From a virus: a stretch of DNA of 64,000 nucleotides. The stretch's first letter is position 1; each line of letters opens with the position of its first letter. The position numbers and the translations under genes are program-made. The stretch spans positions 36,487 through 100,486 of the IMG/VR virus record IMGVR_UViG_3300001041_000014; one strand, written 5' to 3'. The notes beneath the pieces are model-generated. The model saw only the letters and a list, made by a program, of their open reading frames with translations. It did not search any database and had not been told where the DNA came from. This document shows, piece after piece, positions 43,544-52,406 of the stretch.

Positions 43544-44284
43544 TTATTTATTATTACTAATTAAAACTTCATTGATCTTATCAATGTAGAGATTCTGACT
43601 ATCTATTTTAAATGTAGCTTTGAAATATATCTCATTGGCAATATCTTGTATACTTCTTAGTTGATTAGTATTTACACATTTGATTCTTATCCATTTATAT
43701 TTATATGCAAGACTACTAGCGCAATCATATGAGTCTTGTAAATGGTTAATATCTTTCTCAAGAATATCTTTTTCATTTTCATTTGTAATTTTATTCTTTC
43801 TATATTCTATTAATTTTTGACTGTATTGCGTCGGAACATCTAAAAAAAAGATAAGGTCTGGTATTGGTAGACCATACACTGTATACTCAAGATTCCATAC
43901 CCAATCTATAAATTCATTTCTTTCTTTCAAATCCTTAATAGTTCCACCTTGATGAATCATATTAGATTGTGTATATCTATCCATGATAAGTATACCACCG
44001 TTTAGATAAAATTCTTCCCAGTCTTCCTTATATGATTCATATCTATCAATAGCGTAACATCTTGATGCCGTACGAGGATTTACATCTTTTGCTCTATCAC
44101 CAAAATCTCCCTTTAAATACATTTTTACTAAATCTGATGAATCTTTATCATATCTAGGGAAAGAAATCATTCTAACTTCTTTCCCTTCTGATAGTAATCT
44201 ATGATATAATTCTTTAGCTTGTGTTTCTTTACCACATGAATCTGTTGCTTCAAACACAATAAGAAAACCTTTTCTCTTTAACAT
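43544..44284 (-). CDS. tmk: Thymidylate kinase
   Basis: 246 residues. The P-loop is VFEATDSCGKETQAK (variant of GxDGSGKSTQ), followed by SFPRYDKDSSDLVKMYLKG, the DRY/ASRCYAIDRYESY segment, LIMDRYTQSNMIHQG and FFLDVP. It phosphorylates dTMP to dTDP. Start after GAGAGGAAG. The P-loop Ser-to-Glu change before Thr is unusual, but the overall family is clear. Confidence 0.88.
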   Translation of the reverse strand: MLKRKGFLIVFEATDSCGKETQAKELYHRLLSEGKEVRMISFPRYDKDSSDLVKMYLKGDFGDRAKDVNPRTASRCYAIDRYESYKEDWEEFYLNGGILIMDRYTQSNMIHQGGTIKDLKERNEFIDWVWNLEYTVYGLPIPDLIFFLDVPTQYSQKLIEYRKNKITNENEKDILEKDINHLQDSYDCASSLAYKYKWIRIKCVNTNQLRSIQDIANEIYFKATFKIDSQNLYIDKINEVLISNNK

Positions 44285-44301
44285 AATAAACTTCCTCTCT
44301 T

Positions 44302-44811
44302 TTACTTTAAATTAATCTTAATAAGATATTTATCTCTCAGTTCGTTGTGTTCTTTAAATATATCTGTGACATTATCACGTTTCATAATGAATAGTCTGAC
44401 AATACACTCTTTGATATTAAAAAATATATTCATTTTCTTAGGTTTAATATTATTGGATAATATTTTTATAGTTTTTTGAATATGTTTGTACTCTTTATCA
44501 TTAAGATTAAACTCATTTAATATAGATGATAAATTTAATATAGTATCTTCTACTAATGCTTCACATTGATTAATCTCTGAATATATTATTCTCCTTTCAT
44601 CTAGAGTTAATATTATACCTTCAATTTCATCCAGATATAAATTATCATATAATAATAAATATTTATCGATAGTCTTATTATCAACTATCTTAATAACCTT
44701 ATATGAATCAGAATAATTATTTTGGATTATATACCTATATAGATATTCTTTAATCTCAGATATAGCTATTAATACTTTGTCCTTGTTATTATATAATATA
44801 TATAATTTCAT
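44302..44811 (-). CDS. Hypothetical protein of a three-member paralogue family
   Basis: 169 residues. N-terminus MKLYILYNNKDKVLIAISEIKEYLYRYIIQNN...YKVIKI corresponds to those of 39501-39950 and 39970-40464. A helical C-terminal bundle follows. Function unknown. Confidence 0.55.
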   Translation of the reverse strand: MKLYILYNNKDKVLIAISEIKEYLYRYIIQNNYSDSYKVIKIVDNKTIDKYLLLYDNLYLDEIEGIILTLDERRIIYSEINQCEALVEDTILNLSSILNEFNLNDKEYKHIQKTIKILSNNIKPKKMNIFFNIKECIVRLFIMKRDNVTDIFKEHNELRDKYLIKINLK

Positions 44812-44852
44812 ATTTCTAAATCCCTCCTTATATTATTATTTAACATAAAGTA

Positions 44853-44889
44853 AAAAAGAATAGGTGTATAAATTACACCTATTCTTTTT
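44853..44889 (-). terminator. Rho-independent terminator
   Basis: AAAAAGAATAGGTGTA pairs with its complement around a 5-nt loop, with a T tract on the minus strand. It overlaps the stop of 44879-45106. Confidence 0.8.
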
Positions 44890-45106
44890 GAAATGCATAA
44901 AACTTTTTACCTTTACTTACAAATTCAATCTTATCAATTTTTGGAGTTAGTATATTATTATACTCACATAATCTCTTATATAATTCAATCTTAGTTTTAT
45001 ATTTGAATCTTTCGAATAATAATAATCGTATTCTTCTCTCATAACCTATGCCAGATATTATGATTATTATTAATGATATTATACATATAACCAAATTTGT
45101 ATTCAT
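44879..45106 (-). CDS. Small membrane-anchored protein
   Basis: 75 residues: a very hydrophobic N-terminal helix (LVICIISLIIIIISGIGY) and a basic cytoplasmic-type tail. No family recognised. Confidence 0.55.
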   Translation of the reverse strand: MNTNLVICIISLIIIIISGIGYERRIRLLLFERFKYKTKIELYKRLCEYNNILTPKIDKIEFVSKGKKFYAFQKE

Positions 45107-45129
45107 AATTATAATAACCTACTTTCCTT

Positions 45130-45645
45130 TTAATATTCATATCTCATATTTAGATTGAATGGATTAATAATATTAACTAATGTACAAGTACTAACAGCAT
45201 AGCGTATCATATCGAATGAATTGGATTTAAATTTTTGTCCATCCCAATAAGATAATAACTCATCTGAATTATCAATTATGAATCTATTACATTTCTTTAG
45301 TACATTAGGATCACACAACTTATGTGTCATTATTACTACAGTATCTGCAGATTCAAGTATTTCATTATAGATTTTAATTTCATCTTCATGATAGTATTGA
45401 GTTTGATTACTGCATGGTATTACACATTGTAGTTGTATTCTTTTACCAAAATCTTTATTAAATTTTATTACTGCTAATCCTACTAGTAAATCTATACCAG
45501 TTCTCATACCAATTATTACTTCTTCGATCTTAGGGTTATTAACTAAATGTAATACAATATCTCCTATAATATTAATATACTCCCTTTGATTATAATCTTC
45601 TCCAAATAGTTTACTTGATCTCAATCCATTAATACATAGAATCAT
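45130..45645 (-). CDS. SLOG-family protein (YspA/DUF1273-like)
   Basis: 171 residues with INGLRSSKLFGEDYN, IIGMRTGIDLLVGLAVIKF, QCVIPCSNQTQYY, ADTVVIMTHK and CNRFIIDNSDELLSYWDG. This order of a GMxxGxD loop, VIPC strand, small-residue strand and D-x-LLAxWDG ending is typical of SLOG domains that bind nucleotides or nucleotide-like signals. It is the second SLOG gene of the window. The enzymatic role is unknown. Confidence 0.8.
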   Translation of the reverse strand: MILCINGLRSSKLFGEDYNQREYINIIGDIVLHLVNNPKIEEVIIGMRTGIDLLVGLAVIKFNKDFGKRIQLQCVIPCSNQTQYYHEDEIKIYNEILESADTVVIMTHKLCDPNVLKKCNRFIIDNSDELLSYWDGQKFKSNSFDMIRYAVSTCTLVNIINPFNLNMRYEY

Positions 45646-45717
45646 TTTTAATCTTCCTCTCTTAATTGTATATTATAAGAAATAAACCCAATGATCTAGT
45701 TTCCATAGTATATTATT

Positions 45718-45759
45718 AATTATGACCAATTTATTTTTATTAATAAATTGATCATAATT
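45718..45759 (-). terminator. Terminator-like hairpin
   Basis: An interrupted 17-bp stem (AATTATGA and CAATTTATT with complements) lies after the stop at 45781. The T tract is weak, so it may be a pause or processing site. Confidence 0.45.
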
Positions 45760-45780
45760 ACATTAATGTACCGTATGTAA

Positions 45781-46074
45781 TTATTTCATATTTAGAGCCA
45801 TTTCTGATAAAGCATAACATATATCAGTATTTATTGATGATGTTGGAGCACTAGATTGTTCTTTCCTAATCATAGGTTGAACTAACTCATCGGGATCAAT
45901 AAGAGTACCAGTGAAATTACTTTCAATTAATTTACATTTAGTTATATTAGAAATCTTAACATTACTATGTTTTAAACATAAGTCATTAGTGGATGAAAGA
46001 AACATGGTATTTACTTTAACTCCATTGAAAGGTATTTTACCTCCATCTGGTATAAACGAATATTTTTCACTCAT
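45781..46074 (-). CDS. Hypothetical protein
   Basis: 97 residues; the ATG at 46074 is 8 nt after AGGAGGAA. The first half is beta-rich (DGGKIPFNGVKVNTMFLSS). No known domain. Confidence 0.5.
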   Translation of the reverse strand: MSEKYSFIPDGGKIPFNGVKVNTMFLSSTNDLCLKHSNVKISNITKCKLIESNFTGTLIDPDELVQPMIRKEQSSAPTSSINTDICYALSEMALNMK

Positions 46075-46090
46075 TAACAAATTCCTCCTT

Positions 46091-46312
46091 TTAATGATTC
46101 ATTTTAGCTTTCATTATTGAATCCACAAGATTCATTAAATTTCTTACATATAAAGATTCATCAAAAATATCTATGGTATTAAGTATGTCATTCAATATAT
46201 CCCATTACATCTTTAATACTTACAGGGGATTTTCAATACTAGGTACTGAACTTGGTAACTATTTAGATGCCAGTAGTTTCAGAATCTCTACTACAATACA
46301 CGACTTATTCAT
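46091..46312 (-). pseudogene. Decayed copy of the 46718-47851 repeat domain
   Basis: Across three frames the sequence reads MNKSCIVVEILKLLASK, then LPSSVPSIENP, then VSIKDVMGYI, then LNDILNTIDIFDESLYVRN. This follows the order EILSLLTSKQFPS...LEPITVGRIKKILKETIDHIEL of 46718-47851. Stops and frameshifts break it. A promoter motif still lies 40 nt upstream, so it may be transcribed. Confidence 0.55.
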
Positions 46313-46352
46313 TTGTTATTCACACCACCCTCTTTTTATTTTAACTATGTAT

Positions 46353-46362
46353 ATAATATATA
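46353..46362 (-). promoter_or_regulatory. Putative phage promoter, TATATATTAT motif
   Basis: An exact motif ending 40 nt before the ATG of the decayed gene at 46312 and just after the terminator at 46372-46401. Confidence 0.5.
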
Positions 46363-46371
46363 TTTAAAAAA

Positions 46372-46401
46372 AATAAAGAAGTTATTAATAACTTCTTTAT
46401 T
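46372..46401 (-). terminator. Rho-independent terminator
   Basis: A perfect 15-bp stem (AATAAAGAAGTTATT and complement), followed on the minus strand by a run of T. It ends the DUF4116 unit. Confidence 0.8.
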
Positions 46402-46419
46402 CTAAGTATTAATGATAAG

Positions 46420-46713
46420 TTATTTGATACAACTCATAAGTTCTGGATCTACACCTTTGATAAAACTAATAACCCGAGGGTCGGAACGTAGTGCCAACGC
46501 TTGTACTACTATAGCAGGATTGTTGATATATTGTATAGCGAAACAATCCTCTTCGACAGCAGCCATTTGAACTTTAAGGCTTGGATTCTTAATAAATCTA
46601 ATAGAATATCCATTATCTCTAACGGCAACTAACTGTAACTCTTCACTTGGATTCTCAATCATTTTGATATTACTTGAGTCGCGTTGAACTAATCCTAAAA
46701 CAGAATTTTCCAT
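46420..46713 (-). CDS. DUF4116 repeat protein
   Basis: 97 residues; the ATG at 46713 overlaps the previous stop region and has GGAGAG upstream. It holds about three repeats of the form SIRFIKNPSLKVQMAAVEEDCFAI. The unit (I-x-x-I-x-NPS-x-x-VQ-x-x-AV) is the DUF4116 repeat, probably a stack of short helices for protein binding. It is one of five such loci in the window. Confidence 0.75.
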   Translation of the reverse strand: MENSVLGLVQRDSSNIKMIENPSEELQLVAVRDNGYSIRFIKNPSLKVQMAAVEEDCFAIQYINNPAIVVQALALRSDPRVISFIKGVDPELMSCIK

Positions 46714-46717
46714 TAAT

Positions 46718-47851
46718 TCATCTCTCCATTCCAATCAATTCGTAATGTGTATCATTTAAACTTAATGTAACACCACGAGTAAATTTATATTTACATTCAA
46801 CAGGAGTCATTAATGCGAAACCATGTAATGATATCATTTCACCAGTAATATGTTTCGCCCATAAATTGAGATTGCGTATATTAAAAGTTATCGTTGCTCT
46901 TGTCATAATATCATGAATTTTTTGAACCATCAAATCTTTACTAAATCTTATGGTGTGGGAAAATCCGAGTCTTGTAGGTACAATTCCCATTGAGTTGGGA
47001 CTAATAAAGTCCACGTAGTAATAATATAAATTAACATCATTAGATTTAGTATCCGAGGCAACCTCCAGATCGATTTTTCCAAATAGACTTGAAGCCAGTC
47101 GAGAATTTTCAAGAATCTCAACCGTTTCAATAGTTGATTTAAGGATGTCCTTTAACTGCTTTACAGTGATAGGCTTATTGACAGTGCCATATTGACTCGT
47201 TGGTAATTCTTTTGTTAATAACAGAGTTATTATTTCATTGATAATTTCACTCTCTACATTATTCAATGTATTAACCGGATGAACTTCATTTATACCCATT
47301 TTATTAACCTCTCTCTTTCCAGAACAATACCGGATGCAAACATCCGACCGACTTCCCACTGAATCAATAAATTTAAAATTATACCCGGACTCCATCTTCT
47401 CCCGAATGAATTTTGTACCTGCCTGAGTATGGATTACACACCCAAGATCAGTTACGCAAAAATATGCCCACATAACTGACAAAAGCCCATCCACCTTTGC
47501 ACTTAATTCATCTGATGAAAATTCTTCAGTATGAGAAAATAACATCCTATGAATTCTGTCCTTACCGGATTCGTTGATGATATATGCTATATAATAGTAA
47601 TATACAACGTCGTTAGTCTCGCCCATTAAAGCCCCCAAAGATTGGAAATCTCCACAGAGTTCAATATGATCAATAGTTTCTTTAAGGATCTTCTTGATCC
47701 TACCTACAGTAATAGGTTCAAGACTTTCCCCATTAAATTCACTAGGAAACTGTTTTGAAGTTAACAACGATAGAATTTCATTTCTAATAATAACTTCATG
47801 TTGATTCTTATCACATTCTGTTACCTTACATACTTTAGTCGAATGATCCAC
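46718..47851 (-). CDS. Tandem-duplicated hypothetical protein
   Basis: 377 residues from a GTG at 47851 behind GAGGAGG; the longer frame overlapping the previous gene is rejected. Two halves repeat the same order: EILSLLTSKQFPS / EIITLLLTKELPTS, PITVGRIKKILKETIDHIEL / PITVKQLKDILKSTIETVEI, then VVYYYYIAYI / NLYYYYVDFI, FSHTEEFSSDEL / FSHTIRFSKDLM, and YNFKF / CKYKF. The domain also occurs singly at 48543-48791 and as a decayed copy at 46091-46312. No catalytic motif; it lies between DUF4116 genes. Confidence 0.6.
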   Translation of the reverse strand: MDHSTKVCKVTECDKNQHEVIIRNEILSLLTSKQFPSEFNGESLEPITVGRIKKILKETIDHIELCGDFQSLGALMGETNDVVYYYYIAYIINESGKDRIHRMLFSHTEEFSSDELSAKVDGLLSVMWAYFCVTDLGCVIHTQAGTKFIREKMESGYNFKFIDSVGSRSDVCIRYCSGKREVNKMGINEVHPVNTLNNVESEIINEIITLLLTKELPTSQYGTVNKPITVKQLKDILKSTIETVEILENSRLASSLFGKIDLEVASDTKSNDVNLYYYYVDFISPNSMGIVPTRLGFSHTIRFSKDLMVQKIHDIMTRATITFNIRNLNLWAKHITGEMISLHGFALMTPVECKYKFTRGVTLSLNDTHYELIGMER

Positions 47852-47852
47852 T

Positions 47853-48525
47853 TTAGTTTTCCTCCTCTGATTTAATAATATTAAATTCATCATCATCACA
47901 TTCATCATCATCATCACAATAATCATCTTCATCGTACTCAAAGTATTCAGGGAATATTGATGCTTTACATCTATCCCGTACATACGCTATAGCCTCTGGT
48001 TGTAACTCATCAATGAATGCCATAGCATTAATGTTTTCTTTAAGTGCAGCTAGTTGAACCTCAATATCATTTTTATACGGTTCTTTAACATATTCAATAC
48101 TTTTCCAATCATACATTACTGCACGAAGAACAACTTCCTTCAAAGGATTATCAATATATCTAATAGATGAAGGCTCATCTTTCACAGCAATTATTTGAAT
48201 AATCTTACTAGGATTTTTGATATGTGCAATAGAATAACCATTTCTATACACAGCCGCCAGTTGAACATCATTATCAGGATCATCAATATATTTAATAGAG
48301 TGACCTTTTTGTTTAACTGCATTCCTTAATAGGATTTTTAATAAACATAATGGCTTCTCCATCTTGTTTAACCGCCTCCAACTGTACATCAATATCAGGA
48401 TTCTTGATATACTTTATAACATACCCTCTTTTCGATACAGCAAGTATCTGTAACTCCTTACTTGGTTTCTTAACTTTTTGAATATTAATAGGATTTTTTA
48501 AAACCATCTCTAAATCAGTTTTCAT
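47853..48525 (-). pseudogene. DUF4116 repeat gene broken by a small deletion
   Basis: The reading frame from the ATG at 48525 runs through KKPSKELQILAVSKRGY, YIKNPDIDVQLEAVKQDGEA and FIKNPIKE, then stops. In the next frame the repeat continues at once with NAVKQKGHSIKYIDDPDNDVQLAAVYRNGYSIAHI and further repeats to an acidic tail ending at 47853. The missing V-Q-L part of one repeat shows a short deletion (about 8 nt) at the break near 48318-48330. Two separate proteins may still be made. Confidence 0.7.
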
Positions 48526-48542
48526 TTTTAATAACCTCCTAA

Positions 48543-48791
48543 TTATTTTTTCTTAGACAATACTATATTCAATGGTTGAGATACACTACCCCTATCAATT
48601 TCAATTTCAATCATTGAAAGAATATGTTTAGCTTGTTTAATGGTAATAGGAGTTCTATCAATATCACTTCCAGGTTTAGTTATAATTTGTTTTGATAATA
48701 ATAGAGATATGACTTCATCTTTGATAACATCTAATTTTTGATTAACTGATTTTTCATAAGCATATTCTTCCATCAATTTTTTAACATCCAT
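48543..48791 (-). CDS. Single-domain relative of 46718-47851
   Basis: 82 residues; the ATG at 48791 follows AGGAGG. It contains EVISLLLSKQIITKPG and TPITIKQAKHILSMIEIEI, the first half of one repeat of 46718-47851, and then ends in a lysine tail. It may be a truncated derivative. A promoter motif ends 44 nt upstream. Confidence 0.55.
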   Translation of the reverse strand: MDVKKLMEEYAYEKSVNQKLDVIKDEVISLLLSKQIITKPGSDIDRTPITIKQAKHILSMIEIEIDRGSVSQPLNIVLSKKK

Positions 48792-48835
48792 TTTAATCAA
48801 TCCTCCTAATTATTTTTATATGTATTTACTAATTA

Positions 48836-48845
48836 ATAATATATA
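48836..48845 (-). promoter_or_regulatory. Putative phage promoter, TATATATTAT motif
   Basis: An exact motif 44 nt upstream of the ATG at 48791, followed upstream by TTAAA. Confidence 0.5.
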
Positions 48846-48864
48846 TTTAAGTTTCTATATGTAA

Positions 48865-49167
48865 TTATCTGATTTTTTTATAAAATATAGTAGGTGTTTT
48901 TATAAATAATAATTGTTGTAAACTACAATAATTATTATATTTTAATCTTCTAGGATTCATATAATATTGTCTACAATAATTTTTAATATACTCATCATCT
49001 AATTCTTCTAGAGTACGTATTATTCTACCATAAGTTATTCTACCACTAATAGTAGTATAGAGTATAATACTGTAGTGTTTATTAAAGAATTTAGTTGTAT
49101 AATCATCTACAATACCATTTTTAGTAACATTGAGTACATTACCATAACTAATATTACTTAGATCCAT
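48865..49167 (-). CDS. Hypothetical protein
   Basis: 100 residues after AAGAGGG. Beta-rich start (SYGNVLNVTKNG, SIILYTTISGRITYGRII), then a basic Tyr-rich helix region. No family recognised. Confidence 0.5.
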   Translation of the reverse strand: MDLSNISYGNVLNVTKNGIVDDYTTKFFNKHYSIILYTTISGRITYGRIIRTLEELDDEYIKNYCRQYYMNPRRLKYNNYCSLQQLLFIKTPTIFYKKIR

Positions 49168-49826
49168 TATTAATTACCCTCTTTCTTTATTAGAACTTAT
49201 AGGTATTTTATATGAAAATATATTTGATTTATAGTAGTTAATTATATATAGTTTATTAGTTAGTTAATTAGAATAGTATGTATTGGGTATATACCATAGA
49301 CATATTCAAAGATATGTATGCAATTATAGCATCATAGAGTATTACATAGTAGTTTTAATAGATATAATTATATATTCTTACTATATAGTACTAATAGATA
49401 TTAGAACTTATATAAGACATTAAAAAAAATATATACTAATATACACATCTATTGAATGTATATTAGTATATATTCTTATCTTTATAATTTGCTTTAGTCT
49501 TCCCTCTGGTCATCCCCTTTTTATCCTCCCGTTTCTCCCTTCCTACTCTCCCTTTATACCATATTATCTTAATCCCATAGTTTTCATATCTCGACGATTT
49601 CGCCCCTCCCAATACGGCAGATTTGAATAAAAAATATAAAAATATTCTTTATCTCTTATCTACTATATTGGGAGGGGGCTTAAATGTCAATGACCAGCCC
49701 TACGCGAATTTTAATTACTATTATGTTATATAAATTTTATCTAATTAAGAGAATATTATAATCTTATTGAACTAATTATAATATTCTCAAATATACTTAC
49801 TAATATGTTATATGAATTTTATTTAA
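49168..49826. other. 660-bp gene-poor region with a GC island and inverted repeat
   Basis: 49168-49480 is extremely AT-rich without a credible gene. 49490-49720 is markedly richer in GC: the minus strand is a polypurine stretch with several GGG runs. Arms GCCCCTCCCAATA (49602-49614) and TATTGGGAGGGGGC (49666-49679) can form a 12-bp GC-rich stem around an AT loop. Candidate roles are replication origin, regulatory RNA or promoter region. Confidence 0.5.
49684..49761 (+). CDS. Possible 25-residue peptide
   Basis: The frame starts MSMTSPTRILITIMLYKFYL after GGGAGGGGG, which is one arm of the inverted repeat. It is the only plus-strand start with such a ribosome-binding site in this block. It is hydrophobic in the middle. 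Could be chance. Confidence 0.25.
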   Translation: MSMTSPTRILITIMLYKFYLIKRIL

Positions 49827-50663
49827 TTAAGTGAATTTACACTTATTTTTTATAAAGAGATTTTGAATCCTTTTCATTTTTGATTTAGATAACTTTTCAG
49901 TAAGACCAGTCTCCTTATTTGTTATGAGGGGACTCATATCATAACCATTAATAAAAAACATAATAAACATTTTCCTAAACTTACCACCATATATCTTTTT
50001 CAGATACTCATAGAAGCTCTTATCAGTATTAAAGGGTTTGTACCAATCATATGAAAGTCCAAATGGGTATATTTTTAATTTGTTATTCCCTTTAGCCAAA
50101 CCCCCAAAGTATTTAAATATGAAATATCTAAATTTCTTATCTACATTCATGTTATTAAAGCTCTCATTAAGAACCCGATTTTCTTCATTCCAAGATCCAG
50201 TCTTACTCTCAGTAGGTAATTTTATTTTTATATAAGGTATATTCTTATATGAAGTTTGAATAAATAATTTTGGATGCTCATTCATTAATATAAGTATTAA
50301 ATACTCTATAGGTAAATTAGTAATATCATTTACAAAACTATTATCTCTTTCACTTAATATAACCTCCGTTTTTATACTACTCTTATTAGTAGTATTCTTT
50401 ATACAGTAATGCTTAAACCCACCAGCAACTATTGCATAAGCTTCCATATACATACTTTCCATTTCAAATCTATTAGTTAGATAGTTTCTGATGAATTCTT
50501 TATCCACTATTAATGAAAACAATAAAGAATCTAATGACGGCATTTCTTCTTTCAATGGTCCTAATGAAATGGTATTATCTTTAATAAGATAATACCACCA
50601 TGCGTACCTCTTTCTAGTAAGCTTCTGATCACAAACTATTCTACTTATAACTAAATCATCCAT
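49827..50663 (-). CDS. Hypothetical protein
   Basis: 278 residues after AGGAGG, rich in aromatic residues and lysine, soluble, no known motif. It directly follows the BCS1-like ATPase gene (20-nt gap), so the ATPase may act on it. The C-terminus is strongly basic. Confidence 0.55.
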   Translation of the reverse strand: MDDLVISRIVCDQKLTRKRYAWWYYLIKDNTISLGPLKEEMPSLDSLLFSLIVDKEFIRNYLTNRFEMESMYMEAYAIVAGGFKHYCIKNTTNKSSIKTEVILSERDNSFVNDITNLPIEYLILILMNEHPKLFIQTSYKNIPYIKIKLPTESKTGSWNEENRVLNESFNNMNVDKKFRYFIFKYFGGLAKGNNKLKIYPFGLSYDWYKPFNTDKSFYEYLKKIYGGKFRKMFIMFFINGYDMSPLITNKETGLTEKLSKSKMKRIQNLFIKNKCKFT

Positions 50664-50683
50664 TATAAATTCCTCCTATTATT

Positions 50684-51877
50684 TTATTTCTGAATAAATT
50701 CTATTATTGAATTTTCATCATAACCTTGTAATACCATACCTTGTATCATTGCAATAGTTATATCTGATTTCATATTAAATCCATTAAAATCTATATTATT
50801 ATTAGGAAAGAAATGATCCATAAAATCCTTTAATACATCTTTATTTACATAGTCAATATTAACTTTCAAATCTATTCTACCTGGTCGTATTAATGCAGGG
50901 TCCAAATCTTCAATATGATTTGTAGTTGCCACTAATATTCTACCATGAGACGAAAACATACCATCCAAAGAATTTAAAACTTCGGATAGACTTGGTGCAT
51001 TAATGTCTATATCTTCAAGCTTATTGACATGATTATGACTACGTGCGTGTGTTAAAAAATTACTGTCTATATCCTCAATTACCACTAAACTTTTATCTGC
51101 TATTGTACACATAGCAAGTTCTATATTCCCAAGATTTTCTGGTGATAAATAGTATATTGAATAATTTAAATAACCCGCTATTGCTTTTATAAGACTAGTT
51201 TTACCAGTTCCAGGAGGACCATATAAAAGTATTCCTAATTGATATGGTATACCATTATTAATATACCATTCTTCACTAGTTATAAATTTATCTAAATTTC
51301 TTAATAATGATTCCAATCTCGATTTTTCTATAAAAATACTGTCAAAATTTCTCGTTCGTTGATCCTTAATGAATACCCAACACCGTTCCATCTTATATAA
51401 TTTAGTTTTAGTTAAATCATAATCTAATGTTTCTACTTCATTAATGAATTCATCAAATACTTTTCGACCCCTCCCCATTTTAGTTATGATTAATGTCTCC
51501 CTATCACGTTCAGTTTGATTGGATGAATCTTTTATTAATTCAATGATAAAGTGATGGGTTCTATATTTAATAAAATGCAATCCATATCCTATTGAAGTCG
51601 TTGTACGATCTTCACCCCATTTACCATTAGTCATCTTTAGTTTTCTGAAATTTTTAACCGTATAATTTTTTTCTATCCACTTTAATATATTATGAAAGGA
51701 TATATTAGAACTAGTTATTATCAATTCAGTGGTTAATTCTCTTTTTAATAATTTATAAATTGATCTCGGCACATCTTTAATCCAAAATGTTAAAATACCA
51801 GCACCACTTAATCCCAATCCAGTTGCTAAAATCTGATTATTTGTAATAACACCATATACGTTACTAATTAAACTCAT
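50684..51877 (-). CDS. BCS1-like AAA+ ATPase
   Basis: 397 residues; the ATG at 51877 is 12 nt after GAGGAG. An N-terminal hydrophobic stretch (ILATGLGLSGAGILTFWI) could be a membrane anchor, followed by a BCS1-type N domain to about residue 190. The AAA domain has Walker A GPPGTGKTS, Walker B LVVIEDID, and the second-region motif ATTNHIEDLDPALIRPGRID. BCS1 proteins remodel or translocate folded proteins; relatives occur in bacteria and large phages. Confidence 0.88.
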   Translation of the reverse strand: MSLISNVYGVITNNQILATGLGLSGAGILTFWIKDVPRSIYKLLKRELTTELIITSSNISFHNILKWIEKNYTVKNFRKLKMTNGKWGEDRTTTSIGYGLHFIKYRTHHFIIELIKDSSNQTERDRETLIITKMGRGRKVFDEFINEVETLDYDLTKTKLYKMERCWVFIKDQRTRNFDSIFIEKSRLESLLRNLDKFITSEEWYINNGIPYQLGILLYGPPGTGKTSLIKAIAGYLNYSIYYLSPENLGNIELAMCTIADKSLVVIEDIDSNFLTHARSHNHVNKLEDIDINAPSLSEVLNSLDGMFSSHGRILVATTNHIEDLDPALIRPGRIDLKVNIDYVNKDVLKDFMDHFFPNNNIDFNGFNMKSDITIAMIQGMVLQGYDENSIIEFIQK

Positions 51878-52035
51878 TGAACAACCCATCTCCTCTTACA
51901 TATAACTTATTTCTAATATAGTTAAATAAAAGAAAGGTGACTAAAAATAAGTCACCCATCACATATAAGATAACTAACGCTTATCCACTATAATGTGATC
52001 ATAGTTTCATTAAAAACATCTCATCGAAGTTTTAT

Positions 52036-52386
52036 TTAACCTGTTACAACAATTGATTTACCACATCTTGGACAAAAATTATAGTCACGTTTAATACCTT
52101 TATAATTACAGTTGGAACATATAAAAGTATCACACCACTCATCATTAATATCAGATAACTGATTTATAACTAAAGGTTTTCGATTACCTCTAAGAATACT
52201 CTTCTTAATTTCAACGACCGGTTGTTCGTTCAACTTATATAATATATGAATCTCAAGACCTGTGCTATTAAAAGACATTACTTCAATACCAGGATTATTT
52301 TCCAGCCATTCACAAACATTACCTTCTAAACCAATATTTTTATTTTATGTATCCGAATAAGGACCAATTACTTTAAGTTGATACAT
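52036..52386 (-). pseudogene. Zinc-ribbon protein gene with an in-frame stop
   Basis: The frame starts MYQLKVIGPYSDT after GGAGG, meets a TAA at 52345-52347, and continues in the same frame NKNIGLEGNVCEWLENNPGIEV through ILYKLNEQPVVE to a C-terminal ribbon CSNC...CPRC. The N-terminal part aligns with the small gene at 52710-52901 (MYQVKIIDC, INKWFTLNPNIKL, IALIIYKV). The stop is thus a nonsense change, a readthrough site or an error. Confidence 0.7.
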
Positions 52387-52406
52387 ATAAATATCCTCCT
52401 TTAAAA

